Source of the DNA: an uncultured Collinsella sp.
GTDB lineage: Bacteria > Actinomycetota > Coriobacteriia > Coriobacteriales > Coriobacteriaceae
Reading direction: 5' to 3'
DNA: 8,696 nucleotides
Assembly (NCBI GenBank): GCA_902489515.1
Contig: CABUAL010000062.1
Location: 1-8,696, forward strand
Shown here one piece after another: positions 1 through 5,558 of this stretch. Below the pieces are notes generated by a model. The model ran no database searches. It saw nothing but the letters and a program-made list of their open reading frames with translations, and was not told where the DNA came from. A program made the position numbers and the translations under genes. Positions within the stretch are counted from its first letter, which is position 1. Each line of letters begins with the position of its first letter.

Positions 1-58
1 CCCGTATCTATCTATATATAAGAACGGGCCGGCATCCGCCAGTCGCTTTTCTATTCTA

Positions 59-134
59 TGGTGGGCCGTCAGGGGTTCGAACCCTGGACCTTGGGATTAA
101 AAGTCCCCTGCTCTGCCAGCTGAGCTAACGGCCC
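59..134 (-). tRNA. tRNA-Lys, anticodon UUU, CCA encoded
   Basis: The minus strand folds into a complete 76-nt cloverleaf. The 7-bp acceptor stem (GGGCCGT/ACGGCCC) is perfect. The D arm is GCTC/GAGC with an 8-nt loop. The anticodon loop CTTTTAA carries UUU (plus-strand 99-101), followed by a 5-nt variable loop and a perfect T stem (CAGGG/CCCTG) around TTCGAAC. The discriminator is A73 and the 3' CCA is encoded. It decodes lysine AAA/AAG codons. The first pair of the anticodon stem (27-43) is a G-A mismatch; everything else pairs. The gene begins 28 bases after the aminopeptidase stop and has its own promoter-like sequence. I see no clear terminator in the 58 bases downstream. Confidence 0.97.
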
Positions 135-143
135 GCGGGTGGC

Positions 144-172
144 ATTGTACCACGGTCTGGAACTATTCCCAA
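144..172 (-). promoter_or_regulatory. sigma70-like promoter of tRNA-Lys
   Basis: On the minus strand there is a -35 TTGGGA (172-167), a 17-nt spacer, and a -10 TACAAT (149-144). They match the consensus at 4/6 and 5/6. The -10 ends nine bases before the tRNA 5' end, so the transcript would begin only a few bases upstream of the mature tRNA. The -35 lies within the last codons of the aminopeptidase and its stop codon falls in the spacer. Hexamer match and spacing are seen directly; activity is inferred. Confidence 0.7.
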
Positions 173-1443
173 CTCCATTGGCCGTTCTGGAAAATCACAA
201 CTTCACGTCCATCAGGCGTAATGCCCGTAATATCGATGTCGTCCGTGCCGATCATAAAATCGACGTGCGTGCTCGAGACGTTAACACCATGCTCCAGGAG
301 CTCCTCCTTGGACATGTCGTACCCACCCTCGATGCATTCGGGGAAACCGACACCTAGCGCGAGATGGCAGCTAGCGTTCTCGTCATAGAGCGTATCGTAG
401 AACAGAACACCACTTTCGCGGATCGGCGTGTTCTTGGAAATGAGCGCGACCTCTCCCAGGTGAGCAGCGCCCTCGTCAGTATCGATGATACTTGCGAGCG
501 TTGCCTTGCCCACGCGGGCGTCGTAGTCCACCACGCGGCCGCCCTCGAACTTAATCCAAAAATCGTCGACTTTATTGCCGTGGTGGATGAGCGGCATGGC
601 CGAGTACACGATACCGTCGGCGCGCATGCGATCGGGCGAAGTGAAGACTTCCTCGGTGGGAATGTTGGGGAAGAAGGGGTGCCCATCGGGCGTCTTGCCC
701 TTGCCGCCGGCCCACTCGTGACCCTTCGTCATGCCAATCGTCAGATCGGTTCCATTTGCCGCGGTGTAATGCAGGCAGTCGAAACGATTGCCGTTCAGGA
801 AACGCAGGTTCTTTTCGAATGCGGCGTCATGGAGCTCCCAGTCGCTCTCTGGGTCCTGGCCATCGGCGCGAGCGGTGTGCAGAATCGCATTCCACAGCTT
901 ATAGATTGCAACCTCATCGGCGTCTCCCGGGAACACCTCGCGCGCCCAAGCCACGACCGGAGCGCCGGCGATGCACCACGGATTGATGTTGTAATCCAGT
1001 CCACGGCGGAAAACTTTGCACTGCGTGTTCTTTGCCTTAGAAGCTGCAGCGGGCTTAGCGGGATCGATGCCCTTAAGGGCGGCGGGGTCCGCACCCTCGA
1101 TAAAGATAAAGCAGGCACCGTCCTGGGCCAGGGAATCCAGCTGCAGGCGCTTCCACTCGGGCGTCTGCTCAAAATAGCTTTTCTCGACATGCTCGTACGT
1201 GAGCCTCGTCACGGCATCATCGGCCCAGATGACCGTCACGTGGCCGGCGCCGGCAGCATAGGCCTCCGCGACCACCACGCGCGCAAACGGCACGCACTCA
1301 ACCGGAGACTGAACGACGACTTCCTGGCCGGGCTTAACGTTTACGCCCTTGCGGACAACCAGGCGCGCATAGTTTTTAATCTTGGGCTCCAGGGACTTCA
1401 TACCCTCCAGGGCCTCTTCGACCGTCAGGGCAGCTCGAATCAT
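163..1443 (-). CDS. M29-family metallo-aminopeptidase (AmpS/PepS type)
   Basis: A cytosolic metal-dependent exopeptidase that removes N-terminal residues from peptides, family M29 (thermophilic aminopeptidase; AmpS/AmpT/PepS). With the chosen start it has 426 aa, close to the usual length of about 410. The metal-site pattern is visible in order: the second Glu of NIPTEEVFT (E265), GEVAL (E331), DENASCHLALG (E355, H360) and THVDF (H393, D395). The spacings E265-E331 (66) and E331-H360 (29) match those I recall for AmpT. The position seven residues after H360, Tyr in AmpS/AmpT as I remember them, is Phe here. An in-frame ATG four codons upstream has no ribosome site, whereas GGAG lies six bases before the ATG at 1443, which decides the start. 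The gene follows a terminator and so is probably transcribed on its own. The substrate preference cannot be read from sequence. Confidence 0.93.
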   Translation of the reverse strand: MIRAALTVEEALEGMKSLEPKIKNYARLVVRKGVNVKPGQEVVVQSPVECVPFARVVVAEAYAAGAGHVTVIWADDAVTRLTYEHVEKSYFEQTPEWKRLQLDSLAQDGACFIFIEGADPAALKGIDPAKPAAASKAKNTQCKVFRRGLDYNINPWCIAGAPVVAWAREVFPGDADEVAIYKLWNAILHTARADGQDPESDWELHDAAFEKNLRFLNGNRFDCLHYTAANGTDLTIGMTKGHEWAGGKGKTPDGHPFFPNIPTEEVFTSPDRMRADGIVYSAMPLIHHGNKVDDFWIKFEGGRVVDYDARVGKATLASIIDTDEGAAHLGEVALISKNTPIRESGVLFYDTLYDENASCHLALGVGFPECIEGGYDMSKEELLEHGVNVSSTHVDFMIGTDDIDITGITPDGREVVIFQNGQWSWE

Positions 1444-1449
1444 GTGCCA

Positions 1450-1453
1450 CTCC
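1450..1453 (-). promoter_or_regulatory. ribosome binding site fixing the aminopeptidase start
   Basis: GGAG on the minus strand sits 6 nt before the ATG at 1443. It overlaps the alternative upstream ATG (1455-1453), so that upstream codon is unlikely to be the start. Confidence 0.7.
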
Positions 1454-1458
1454 ATCTA

Positions 1459-1488
1459 TCTATAGAACAGTAAAAAGGCGCGCCGCAA
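1459..1488 (-). promoter_or_regulatory. possible aminopeptidase promoter overlapping the terminator
   Basis: The minus strand reads TTGCGG (1488-1483), 18 nt, then TATAGA (1464-1459). The -35 match is weak (3/6). Some promoter is expected here because the upstream operon ends at the terminator at 1472-1502 and only 28 bases separate that terminator from the aminopeptidase start. A promoter further upstream, within the preceding gene, is an alternative. Confidence 0.3.
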
Positions 1489-1502
1489 AAACGACGCGCC
1501 TT
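1472..1502 (-). terminator. intrinsic terminator of the purC-membrane protein unit
   Basis: The minus-strand RNA forms an 8-bp stem, AAGGCGCG (1502-1495) with CGCGCCTT (1482-1475), around a 12-nt loop. It runs straight into a U tract whose last Us are 1476-1472. It lies about 30 bases after the stop of the 1533-2108 gene, the expected position for a factor-independent terminator. Confidence 0.85.
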
Positions 1503-1532
1503 ATATCTTAGCGATAAGTATGTATGCAAACG

Positions 1533-2108
1533 CTACTTCTTCTTGGAGTCCTTCTTGTCCTCCTCGGCAGCTGCGCGCTCGATAAGAGCGTTGAGCTTGT
1601 TCTCGGACATGCCCTCGGCCTGCGCGCGGTACATGTTGCGCAAGGGACGAATACGAGCGAAGTCGTAGATAAAGTCACCTAGGATGATGACATAGGACAA
1701 AACGATGCCGACCATCTGGACAGGGCTGGACACCATGCCAGCGGGAGCGAAGTAGAGCGAAGCCCAAATTGCCACGACGAGCACCATGCCAATGGCGAGC
1801 ACAATCCACCAGATGCGACGGCGCTTGGTGTAGTCCTCGTCCTGCTTGAGGAGGATATTCGACACCGTATAGATGCGGTCCTCCTTGGCGCGCTGCTTAG
1901 CCTTGCGGGCGCGCTTCTCCTCTTTAGAGAGGCCCTCGAGGTTCTCGCCCTTCTCGAGCTCTTTGCGGCGTGCCTTAGACGAAGCCGGCACGACGCGAAC
2001 GGAGCTCGCTGCTTGGCGGGCGGGCTTAGCAGATGCGGCAGACTTGCGCGCAACCCCGGTAACTTCGTGGGATTGCGTGCGCTTGTTCGTGGCGCTACGG
2101 GTACTCAC
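1533..2108 (-). CDS. small two-TM membrane protein of unknown function, coupled to purC
   Basis: I do not recognise this 191-aa protein. Residues 1-75 are basic and low in complexity, rich in Lys, Ala, Ser and Arg; residues 48-77 look like a charged, probably helical or coiled segment. Two hydrophobic segments follow, at about 100-120 (after KRRR) and 128-150 (before ARIRPLR). The positive-inside rule puts both termini in the cytoplasm with a short external loop. The C-terminus (about 168-191) is charged and ends in a Lys-rich tail. The start is GTG, directly after the purC stop with no gap. Its ribosome site AAGGAG lies in the last purC codons, nine bases upstream, so the two genes must be co-transcribed and are probably translationally coupled. 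The intrinsic terminator just downstream closes the unit. Nothing in the sequence ties it to purine synthesis other than position. Confidence 0.85.
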   Translation of the reverse strand: MSTRSATNKRTQSHEVTGVARKSAASAKPARQAASSVRVVPASSKARRKELEKGENLEGLSKEEKRARKAKQRAKEDRIYTVSNILLKQDEDYTKRRRIWWIVLAIGMVLVVAIWASLYFAPAGMVSSPVQMVGIVLSYVIILGDFIYDFARIRPLRNMYRAQAEGMSENKLNALIERAAAEEDKKDSKKK

Positions 2109-2996
2109 TTATGCGTTCTCCTTCATGCTTGTGAACTGGGAGCCCGTGATGATCTGGAAGGCCTCGCGATAGCGCTCGGACGTGCCATCGATGACCTCGG
2201 CGGGCAGGTGCGGGGTCTCCCCCGTCATATCCCAGTTGGCCTTGAGCCAATTGCGGACGAATTGCTTGTCGTAGCTAGGCTGGATCTTGCCCTCCTCGTA
2301 GCTGGCAGCAGGCCAGAAACGGCTGGAGTCGGGCGTGAGGCACTCGTCGATCAGCGTGACCTTGCCATCGATGACACCAAACTCGAACTTGGTGTCGGCA
2401 ATGATGATGCCACGGGTCGCGGCGTACTCGGCAGCGGCCTTGTAGATCTTGAGGGAAAGGTCACGAATCTGCGTGGCGATGTCCTCGCCCACGATCTCGC
2501 AGCAACGCTCGAACGAGATGTTCTCGTCGTGGTCACCGATCTCGGCCTTCGTGGACGGCGTGAACAACGGCTCGGGAAGCTTGGAAGCCTCGGTCAGGCC
2601 CTCAGGCAGCTGGATGCCGCAGACGGTGCCGTTCTCGTCGTAGGTCTTCTTGCCCGAACCGGTCAGATAGCCGCGGACGATGCACTCGATAGGAATCGTC
2701 TGGGCCTTCTTAACCAGCATGGCGCGGCCAGCGAGGTAGTCACGATACTCAGCAAACTCCTCGGGGAAATCCGCCGGGTCGATGGAAACGAGATGGTTGG
2801 GAACGATGTCGGCAAACTTATCGAACCAGAATGCCGAGATGCGATTGAGCACCTCTCCCTTAAACGGAATCTCGTCGGGAAGAATGAAGTCGAACGCAGA
2901 AATGCGGTCGGTGGCGACCATCAGCAGGTTTTCACCGGCATCGTAAATATCACGAACCTTGCCACGGGAATCCGGACGACGCTCCATCGTTGTCAC
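2109..2996 (-). CDS. purC: phosphoribosylaminoimidazole-succinocarboxamide synthase (SAICAR synthetase)
   Basis: It catalyses the ATP-dependent joining of aspartate to CAIR to give SAICAR, a late step of de novo purine synthesis, in the cytosol. Family motifs appear in order: RGKVRDIYD near the N-terminus (nucleotide loop), the ISAFDFILPDEIPFKG segment, ECIVRGYLTGSGKKTY in the middle, the FTPSTKAEIGDHDENIS stretch, and DTKFEFG...LIDECLTPDSSRFWP in the C-terminal half. The length, 295 aa, fits the longer Ade1-like form rather than the roughly 240-aa E. coli type. The open frame reaches a GTG at 3005, but AAGGAG abuts that codon and sits eight bases before the in-frame GTG at 2996, so the latter is chosen. 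The stop abuts the start of the membrane protein gene. A hairpin separates it from the kinase upstream, so it may have its own promoter, which I could not identify. Confidence 0.97.
   Translation of the reverse strand: MTTMERRPDSRGKVRDIYDAGENLLMVATDRISAFDFILPDEIPFKGEVLNRISAFWFDKFADIVPNHLVSIDPADFPEEFAEYRDYLAGRAMLVKKAQTIPIECIVRGYLTGSGKKTYDENGTVCGIQLPEGLTEASKLPEPLFTPSTKAEIGDHDENISFERCCEIVGEDIATQIRDLSLKIYKAAAEYAATRGIIIADTKFEFGVIDGKVTLIDECLTPDSSRFWPAASYEEGKIQPSYDKQFVRNWLKANWDMTGETPHLPAEVIDGTSERYREAFQIITGSQFTSMKENA
2118..2123 (-). promoter_or_regulatory. ribosome binding site inside the purC 3' end
   Basis: AAGGAG on the minus strand lies 9 nt before the GTG at 2108 and within the final codons of purC (Lys-Glu-Asn-Ala-stop). 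It supports the GTG start and coupling to purC translation. Confidence 0.75.
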
Positions 2997-3004
2997 GTGA
3001 GTCA

Positions 3005-3010
3005 CTCCTT
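3005..3010 (-). promoter_or_regulatory. ribosome binding site fixing the purC start
   Basis: AAGGAG (3010-3005) lies 8 nt before the GTG at 2996. The upstream in-frame GTG (3005-3003) overlaps the site and cannot use it. The next in-frame ATG, at 2987, is too far away. Confidence 0.75.
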
Positions 3011-3027
3011 ACCTAAATACGACAGAA

Positions 3028-3047
3028 ATGCGGGTTCTTTCCCGCAT
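3028..3047 (-). terminator. probable terminator after the histidine kinase gene
   Basis: ATGCGGG (3047-3041) pairs with CCCGCAT (3034-3028) around AAAGAA on the minus strand, a perfect 7-bp stem with a 6-nt loop. The RNA continues UUCUGUCGUAUUU, an interrupted U tract. It lies about 60 bases after the kinase stop and about 30 bases before the purC start. It could be an ordinary terminator or a leaky one that lets some transcription into purC. Confidence 0.6.
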
Positions 3048-3105
3048 GTTTTCGCAAACTCGGAGCGGCAGGGACGCGGCCCCTCCTTCACCGAATAGCG
3101 AAAAG

Positions 3106-4671
3106 CTAGTGCTCCATTGTAGTAGATGCCGCGTCCGCCGTGTGCTCGCGGGGCAGATGAATTGTAAAAGTCGTACCCTTTCCAAGCTCCGACTCCACGG
3201 ATATGTAGCCATGGTGACGCTCGACGATCTGCTTGGTCACGGCGAGGCCGACGCCCAGGCCGCCAGCTTCGCGGGCGCGGCTGGCATCGGCGCGCCAAAA
3301 CCGCCCGAAAATGCGCGACAGATCGTCCTTGGCAATACCGATGCCGGTATCAGAAACGGCAATGCTGACGTGCCTGCGGTCACTGAGCACCGACACCACG
3401 ACCCAACCGCCCTCGGGGGTGTAGCGCATGGCGTTGCTCATGAGGTTGATAACACATTGCGTGATCATGTCGGGATCGGCCTCGACGACATCGTCGTGCC
3501 CTTGGGTTTCATCTGCAAAGCGAAGACGAAGGTCACGGTCGGCAAACAGACGCTCCTGGCCGTTCACAATCGATCGCACGAACGGAACCATGTCCACCGG
3601 TTCTAGATTGAGCGGAGCCGTGCTGTTTTCCATACGCGATAGGTCGAGCATCTGCTGCACCAGACGAGCCAGGCGACGCGTCTCGGAAGCAACGGTCTCC
3701 AAATGCTCATCGTCGGTGGGATACACGCCATCCTGCATGGCCTCGACCGTTGCGAGCATGGCCATAAGCGGCGTGCGAAGCTCGTGTGCAACGTCTGAGG
3801 TCAGGCGCTTCTCGTGTTTCATATCCTTCTCGAGCGAGGTGGCCATCTCATCGAAGGTCTCACCCAGCTGATCGATCTCGTCATCACCGCGCAGCCCCGT
3901 GCGAGCCGACAGGTCGCCGTCACGGATTTGCTTTGCGGTACTGGTGATGCGATGAATCGGTTTGGTGAGCATGCGCGACACGAGCGATCCGATAACGACC
4001 GAAATGCAGATTGCAACAACCGCGGCGAGGGCCATGGCGTTAAAGGTCTTCTCCCTAAACGCAGAGTCCGCCTTGGTGAGCAGAGCGTCGGAGCCGATGG
4101 CCCACAGCTTTACCTGTCCGACATGCTCGCCGGAAGACGTTACAATCTCGACGTTAGCAACGCTATCGGAGTCGGTTGGAGCAGACGAGACCGGGCTATG
4201 CGATGCCCTCTTGCCGCTCGTGTCGTCGGTCGTAGCCTGGTTTTCGCGTACATCGGCGGTGGCGCTTGCCGAGGGCCAGGAATCGTCATAAACGATCACA
4301 CCCTTTTTATTGACGACCTGCATGCCCAGATCGTCGGAAACCAAACTCGACGTTGCGACCGTGCGCAGTTCTCCCGCGGTCCAAGAGCCGTTTTCCTCAT
4401 ATGAGGTCGCCAACTTCTCGGCAGCGGAATTTGCGATTTCGACGATATTGGAGCGTGTGTAATCCGAAAAGACCGTGCCCCACACAACAGAGACAACGCC
4501 CACCAGCACCAATACCGTCATGAGCGATGTCAGAGCAAAAGCAAGTGCCATGCGCGAGGGATAACTCATCGTTGGCCGTGAATCGGAACGAGGCGTGTTC
4601 CAACTAGCCTTGGAACCCGCCTCGCTCTCCTGCTTGTGCTTTTGTCCGATTTCAAAGCGCGCAGGTGTCAT
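3106..4671 (-). CDS. membrane sensor histidine kinase (HAMP-HisKA-HATPase)
   Basis: A 521-aa transmembrane kinase that should autophosphorylate on His and pass the phosphate to the adjacent regulator. Layout: a polar N-terminal cytoplasmic stretch (1-40), TM1 (about 43-66), an extracytoplasmic sensor region (about 68-208) whose residues 132-170 are rich in Ser, Thr and Asp, TM2 (about 211-232), HAMP (about 232-282) and HisKA with SDVAHELRTP (H296). The ATPase domain has the N box (N409, N413), the G1 box DTGIGI (441-446), the F box FGRFWR, and the G2 box GGLGVGLAV (470-478). All catalytic motifs are intact, so it looks active. The start at 4671 has AGGGA eight bases upstream; internal Met35 and Met41 lack such a site. 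It lies 11 bases after the regulator stop, so the two form an operon. The signal sensed is not evident. Confidence 0.95.
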   Translation of the reverse strand: MTPARFEIGQKHKQESEAGSKASWNTPRSDSRPTMSYPSRMALAFALTSLMTVLVLVGVVSVVWGTVFSDYTRSNIVEIANSAAEKLATSYEENGSWTAGELRTVATSSLVSDDLGMQVVNKKGVIVYDDSWPSASATADVRENQATTDDTSGKRASHSPVSSAPTDSDSVANVEIVTSSGEHVGQVKLWAIGSDALLTKADSAFREKTFNAMALAAVVAICISVVIGSLVSRMLTKPIHRITSTAKQIRDGDLSARTGLRGDDEIDQLGETFDEMATSLEKDMKHEKRLTSDVAHELRTPLMAMLATVEAMQDGVYPTDDEHLETVASETRRLARLVQQMLDLSRMENSTAPLNLEPVDMVPFVRSIVNGQERLFADRDLRLRFADETQGHDDVVEADPDMITQCVINLMSNAMRYTPEGGWVVVSVLSDRRHVSIAVSDTGIGIAKDDLSRIFGRFWRADASRAREAGGLGVGLAVTKQIVERHHGYISVESELGKGTTFTIHLPREHTADAASTTMEH

Positions 4672-4679
4672 ATGTGATT

Positions 4680-4684
4680 TCCCT
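4680..4684 (-). promoter_or_regulatory. ribosome binding site overlapping the regulator stop
   Basis: AGGGA on the minus strand overlaps the TAG stop (4685-4683) of the response regulator and lies 8 nt before the kinase ATG. It supports the long kinase N-terminus and suggests translational coupling. Confidence 0.6.
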
Positions 4685-5405
4685 ATTTCTCGTCCGACTT
4701 ATCGGTCTTGGCCGGAGCCTCGAAGCGATAGCCGACACCATGGACGGTGTAGAGCCACTTGGGCTTCTTGGGATCATCGCCCAGCTTGGCGCGAAGATTC
4801 TTCACGTGGCTATCGATGGTGCGCTCATAGCCCTCAAAGTCATACCCGAGCACTTTCTCGACCAGCTCCATGCGGTTATACACACGGCCGGGATGGCGGG
4901 CAAGCGTGGTGAGCAGCTTGAACTCGGAAGCCGTCAGATCGACTTCCTTGCCCTCGACCAAGATCTTGTGGCCCGAGATATCGATGACCAGATCGCCGAA
5001 GTCGAGTACCTCGACGGCGGGCTCGTCGGCCTGATGGGCACGGCGGAACAGAGCGCGAACGCGGGCGACGAGCTCGCGCGGCGAGAACGGCTTAATCAGA
5101 TAGTCGTCGGCGCCGAGCTCAAGACCGATAATACGGTCCTCGATCTCGCCCTTAGCCGTCAGCATGATGATGGGGACATCCGAGGTATCGCGAATGGTGC
5201 GGCAAACGCGCTCGCCGGGGATCTTGGGGAGCATAAGGTCGAGCACGACCAGGTCGAACTGATGCTTCTCGAACTCCTCGATCGCGGACTGGCCATCGCC
5301 GACGCCCACAACCCAGTAGCCTTCGCGCTCGAGATAGGCAGCGACGGCGTCACGGATTGCCTTCTCATCCTCGACCAGCAGAATCTTTTTTGCATCTGAA
5401 GCCAT
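4683..5405 (-). CDS. OmpR/PhoB-family response regulator
   Basis: A 240-aa DNA-binding response regulator. The receiver domain (about 6-120) has the acidic pair E12/D13, phospho-acceptor D56 in VVLDLMLP, T83 in IIMLTAKGE and K105 in YLIKPF. The C-terminal winged helix (about 138-230) contains LTASEFKLLTTLARHPGRV, the recognition-helix region ending in TIDSHVKNLRAKL, and the terminal hairpin YTVHGVGYRF typical of the family. The longest open frame begins with a TTG at 5426, but a G-rich ribosome site (5419-5413) lies seven bases before the ATG at 5405, giving MASDAKKILLVEDE, the normal position for the first strand. The cognate kinase follows after 11 bases. Phosphorylation by that kinase and dimerisation on direct repeats are expected from the family. 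The target genes are unknown; the neighbouring lipoprotein and the operon itself are candidates. Confidence 0.96.
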   Translation of the reverse strand: MASDAKKILLVEDEKAIRDAVAAYLEREGYWVVGVGDGQSAIEEFEKHQFDLVVLDLMLPKIPGERVCRTIRDTSDVPIIMLTAKGEIEDRIIGLELGADDYLIKPFSPRELVARVRALFRRAHQADEPAVEVLDFGDLVIDISGHKILVEGKEVDLTASEFKLLTTLARHPGRVYNRMELVEKVLGYDFEGYERTIDSHVKNLRAKLGDDPKKPKWLYTVHGVGYRFEAPAKTDKSDEK

Positions 5406-5412
5406 AACACGG

Positions 5413-5419
5413 CCCCCCT
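5413..5419 (-). promoter_or_regulatory. G-rich ribosome binding site fixing the regulator start
   Basis: AGGGGGG on the minus strand lies 7 nt before the ATG at 5405. This unusually long G run lies inside the longer open frame that starts at 5426 and argues for the shorter protein. Confidence 0.6.
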
Positions 5420-5460
5420 GTCTCAATTAGCTAAGAACAAGCCCATTTTAACGCACCTGA

Positions 5461-5499
5461 GCCCGCCAGATGCCGCTATGACGCGGCAGCTCGGCGGGC
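5461..5499 (-). terminator. GC-rich two-part hairpin between the lipoprotein and regulator genes
   Basis: An outer 7-bp stem (GCCCGCC 5461-5467 with GGCGGGC 5493-5499) encloses an inner 6-bp stem (TGCCGC 5471-5476 with GCGGCA 5483-5488) across a small internal loop. It lies 60 bases after the lipoprotein stop and 55 bases before the regulator start. Neither strand has a U tract after it, so it may be a U-less terminator, a leader structure of the two-component operon, or an mRNA end stabiliser. The rest of the 153-bp gap holds an isolated TAAAAT (5450-5445) as a possible -10, without a convincing -35. Confidence 0.4.
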
Positions 5500-5558
5500 G
5501 GTACTCACAATTACAACGCGTTTATTCCCCTGTTGGCGCCTTTTTAACCCCTCTAAGC

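Noticed and set aside
5..22. TATC/TA-rich short repeat at the left edge, resembling ATCTATCTAT before the aminopeptidase
   Set aside because: It is too short and simple to be called a repeat element; chance similarity is enough.
364..1473. 369-codon open frame on the plus strand
   Set aside because: It lies wholly opposite the aminopeptidase, whose family motifs and ribosome site are clear. Long antisense frames are expected opposite GC-rich genes, and its translation shows no family motif.
2013..3098. 361-codon open frame on the plus strand opposite purC and the membrane protein gene
   Set aside because: It is a shadow of purC codon use. The repeated Leu/Asp/Gly/Val composition is what antisense translation of such a gene gives.
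2997..3105. Possible purine riboswitch or PurR-type operator before purC
   Set aside because: The interval is short and holds only a simple 7-bp hairpin. I could not find a three-way junction or conserved riboswitch core, nor a convincing operator.
4665..5399. 244-codon open frame on the plus strand opposite the response regulator
   Set aside because: The regulator's receiver and winged-helix motifs are all intact on the minus strand. This frame has no recognisable domain.
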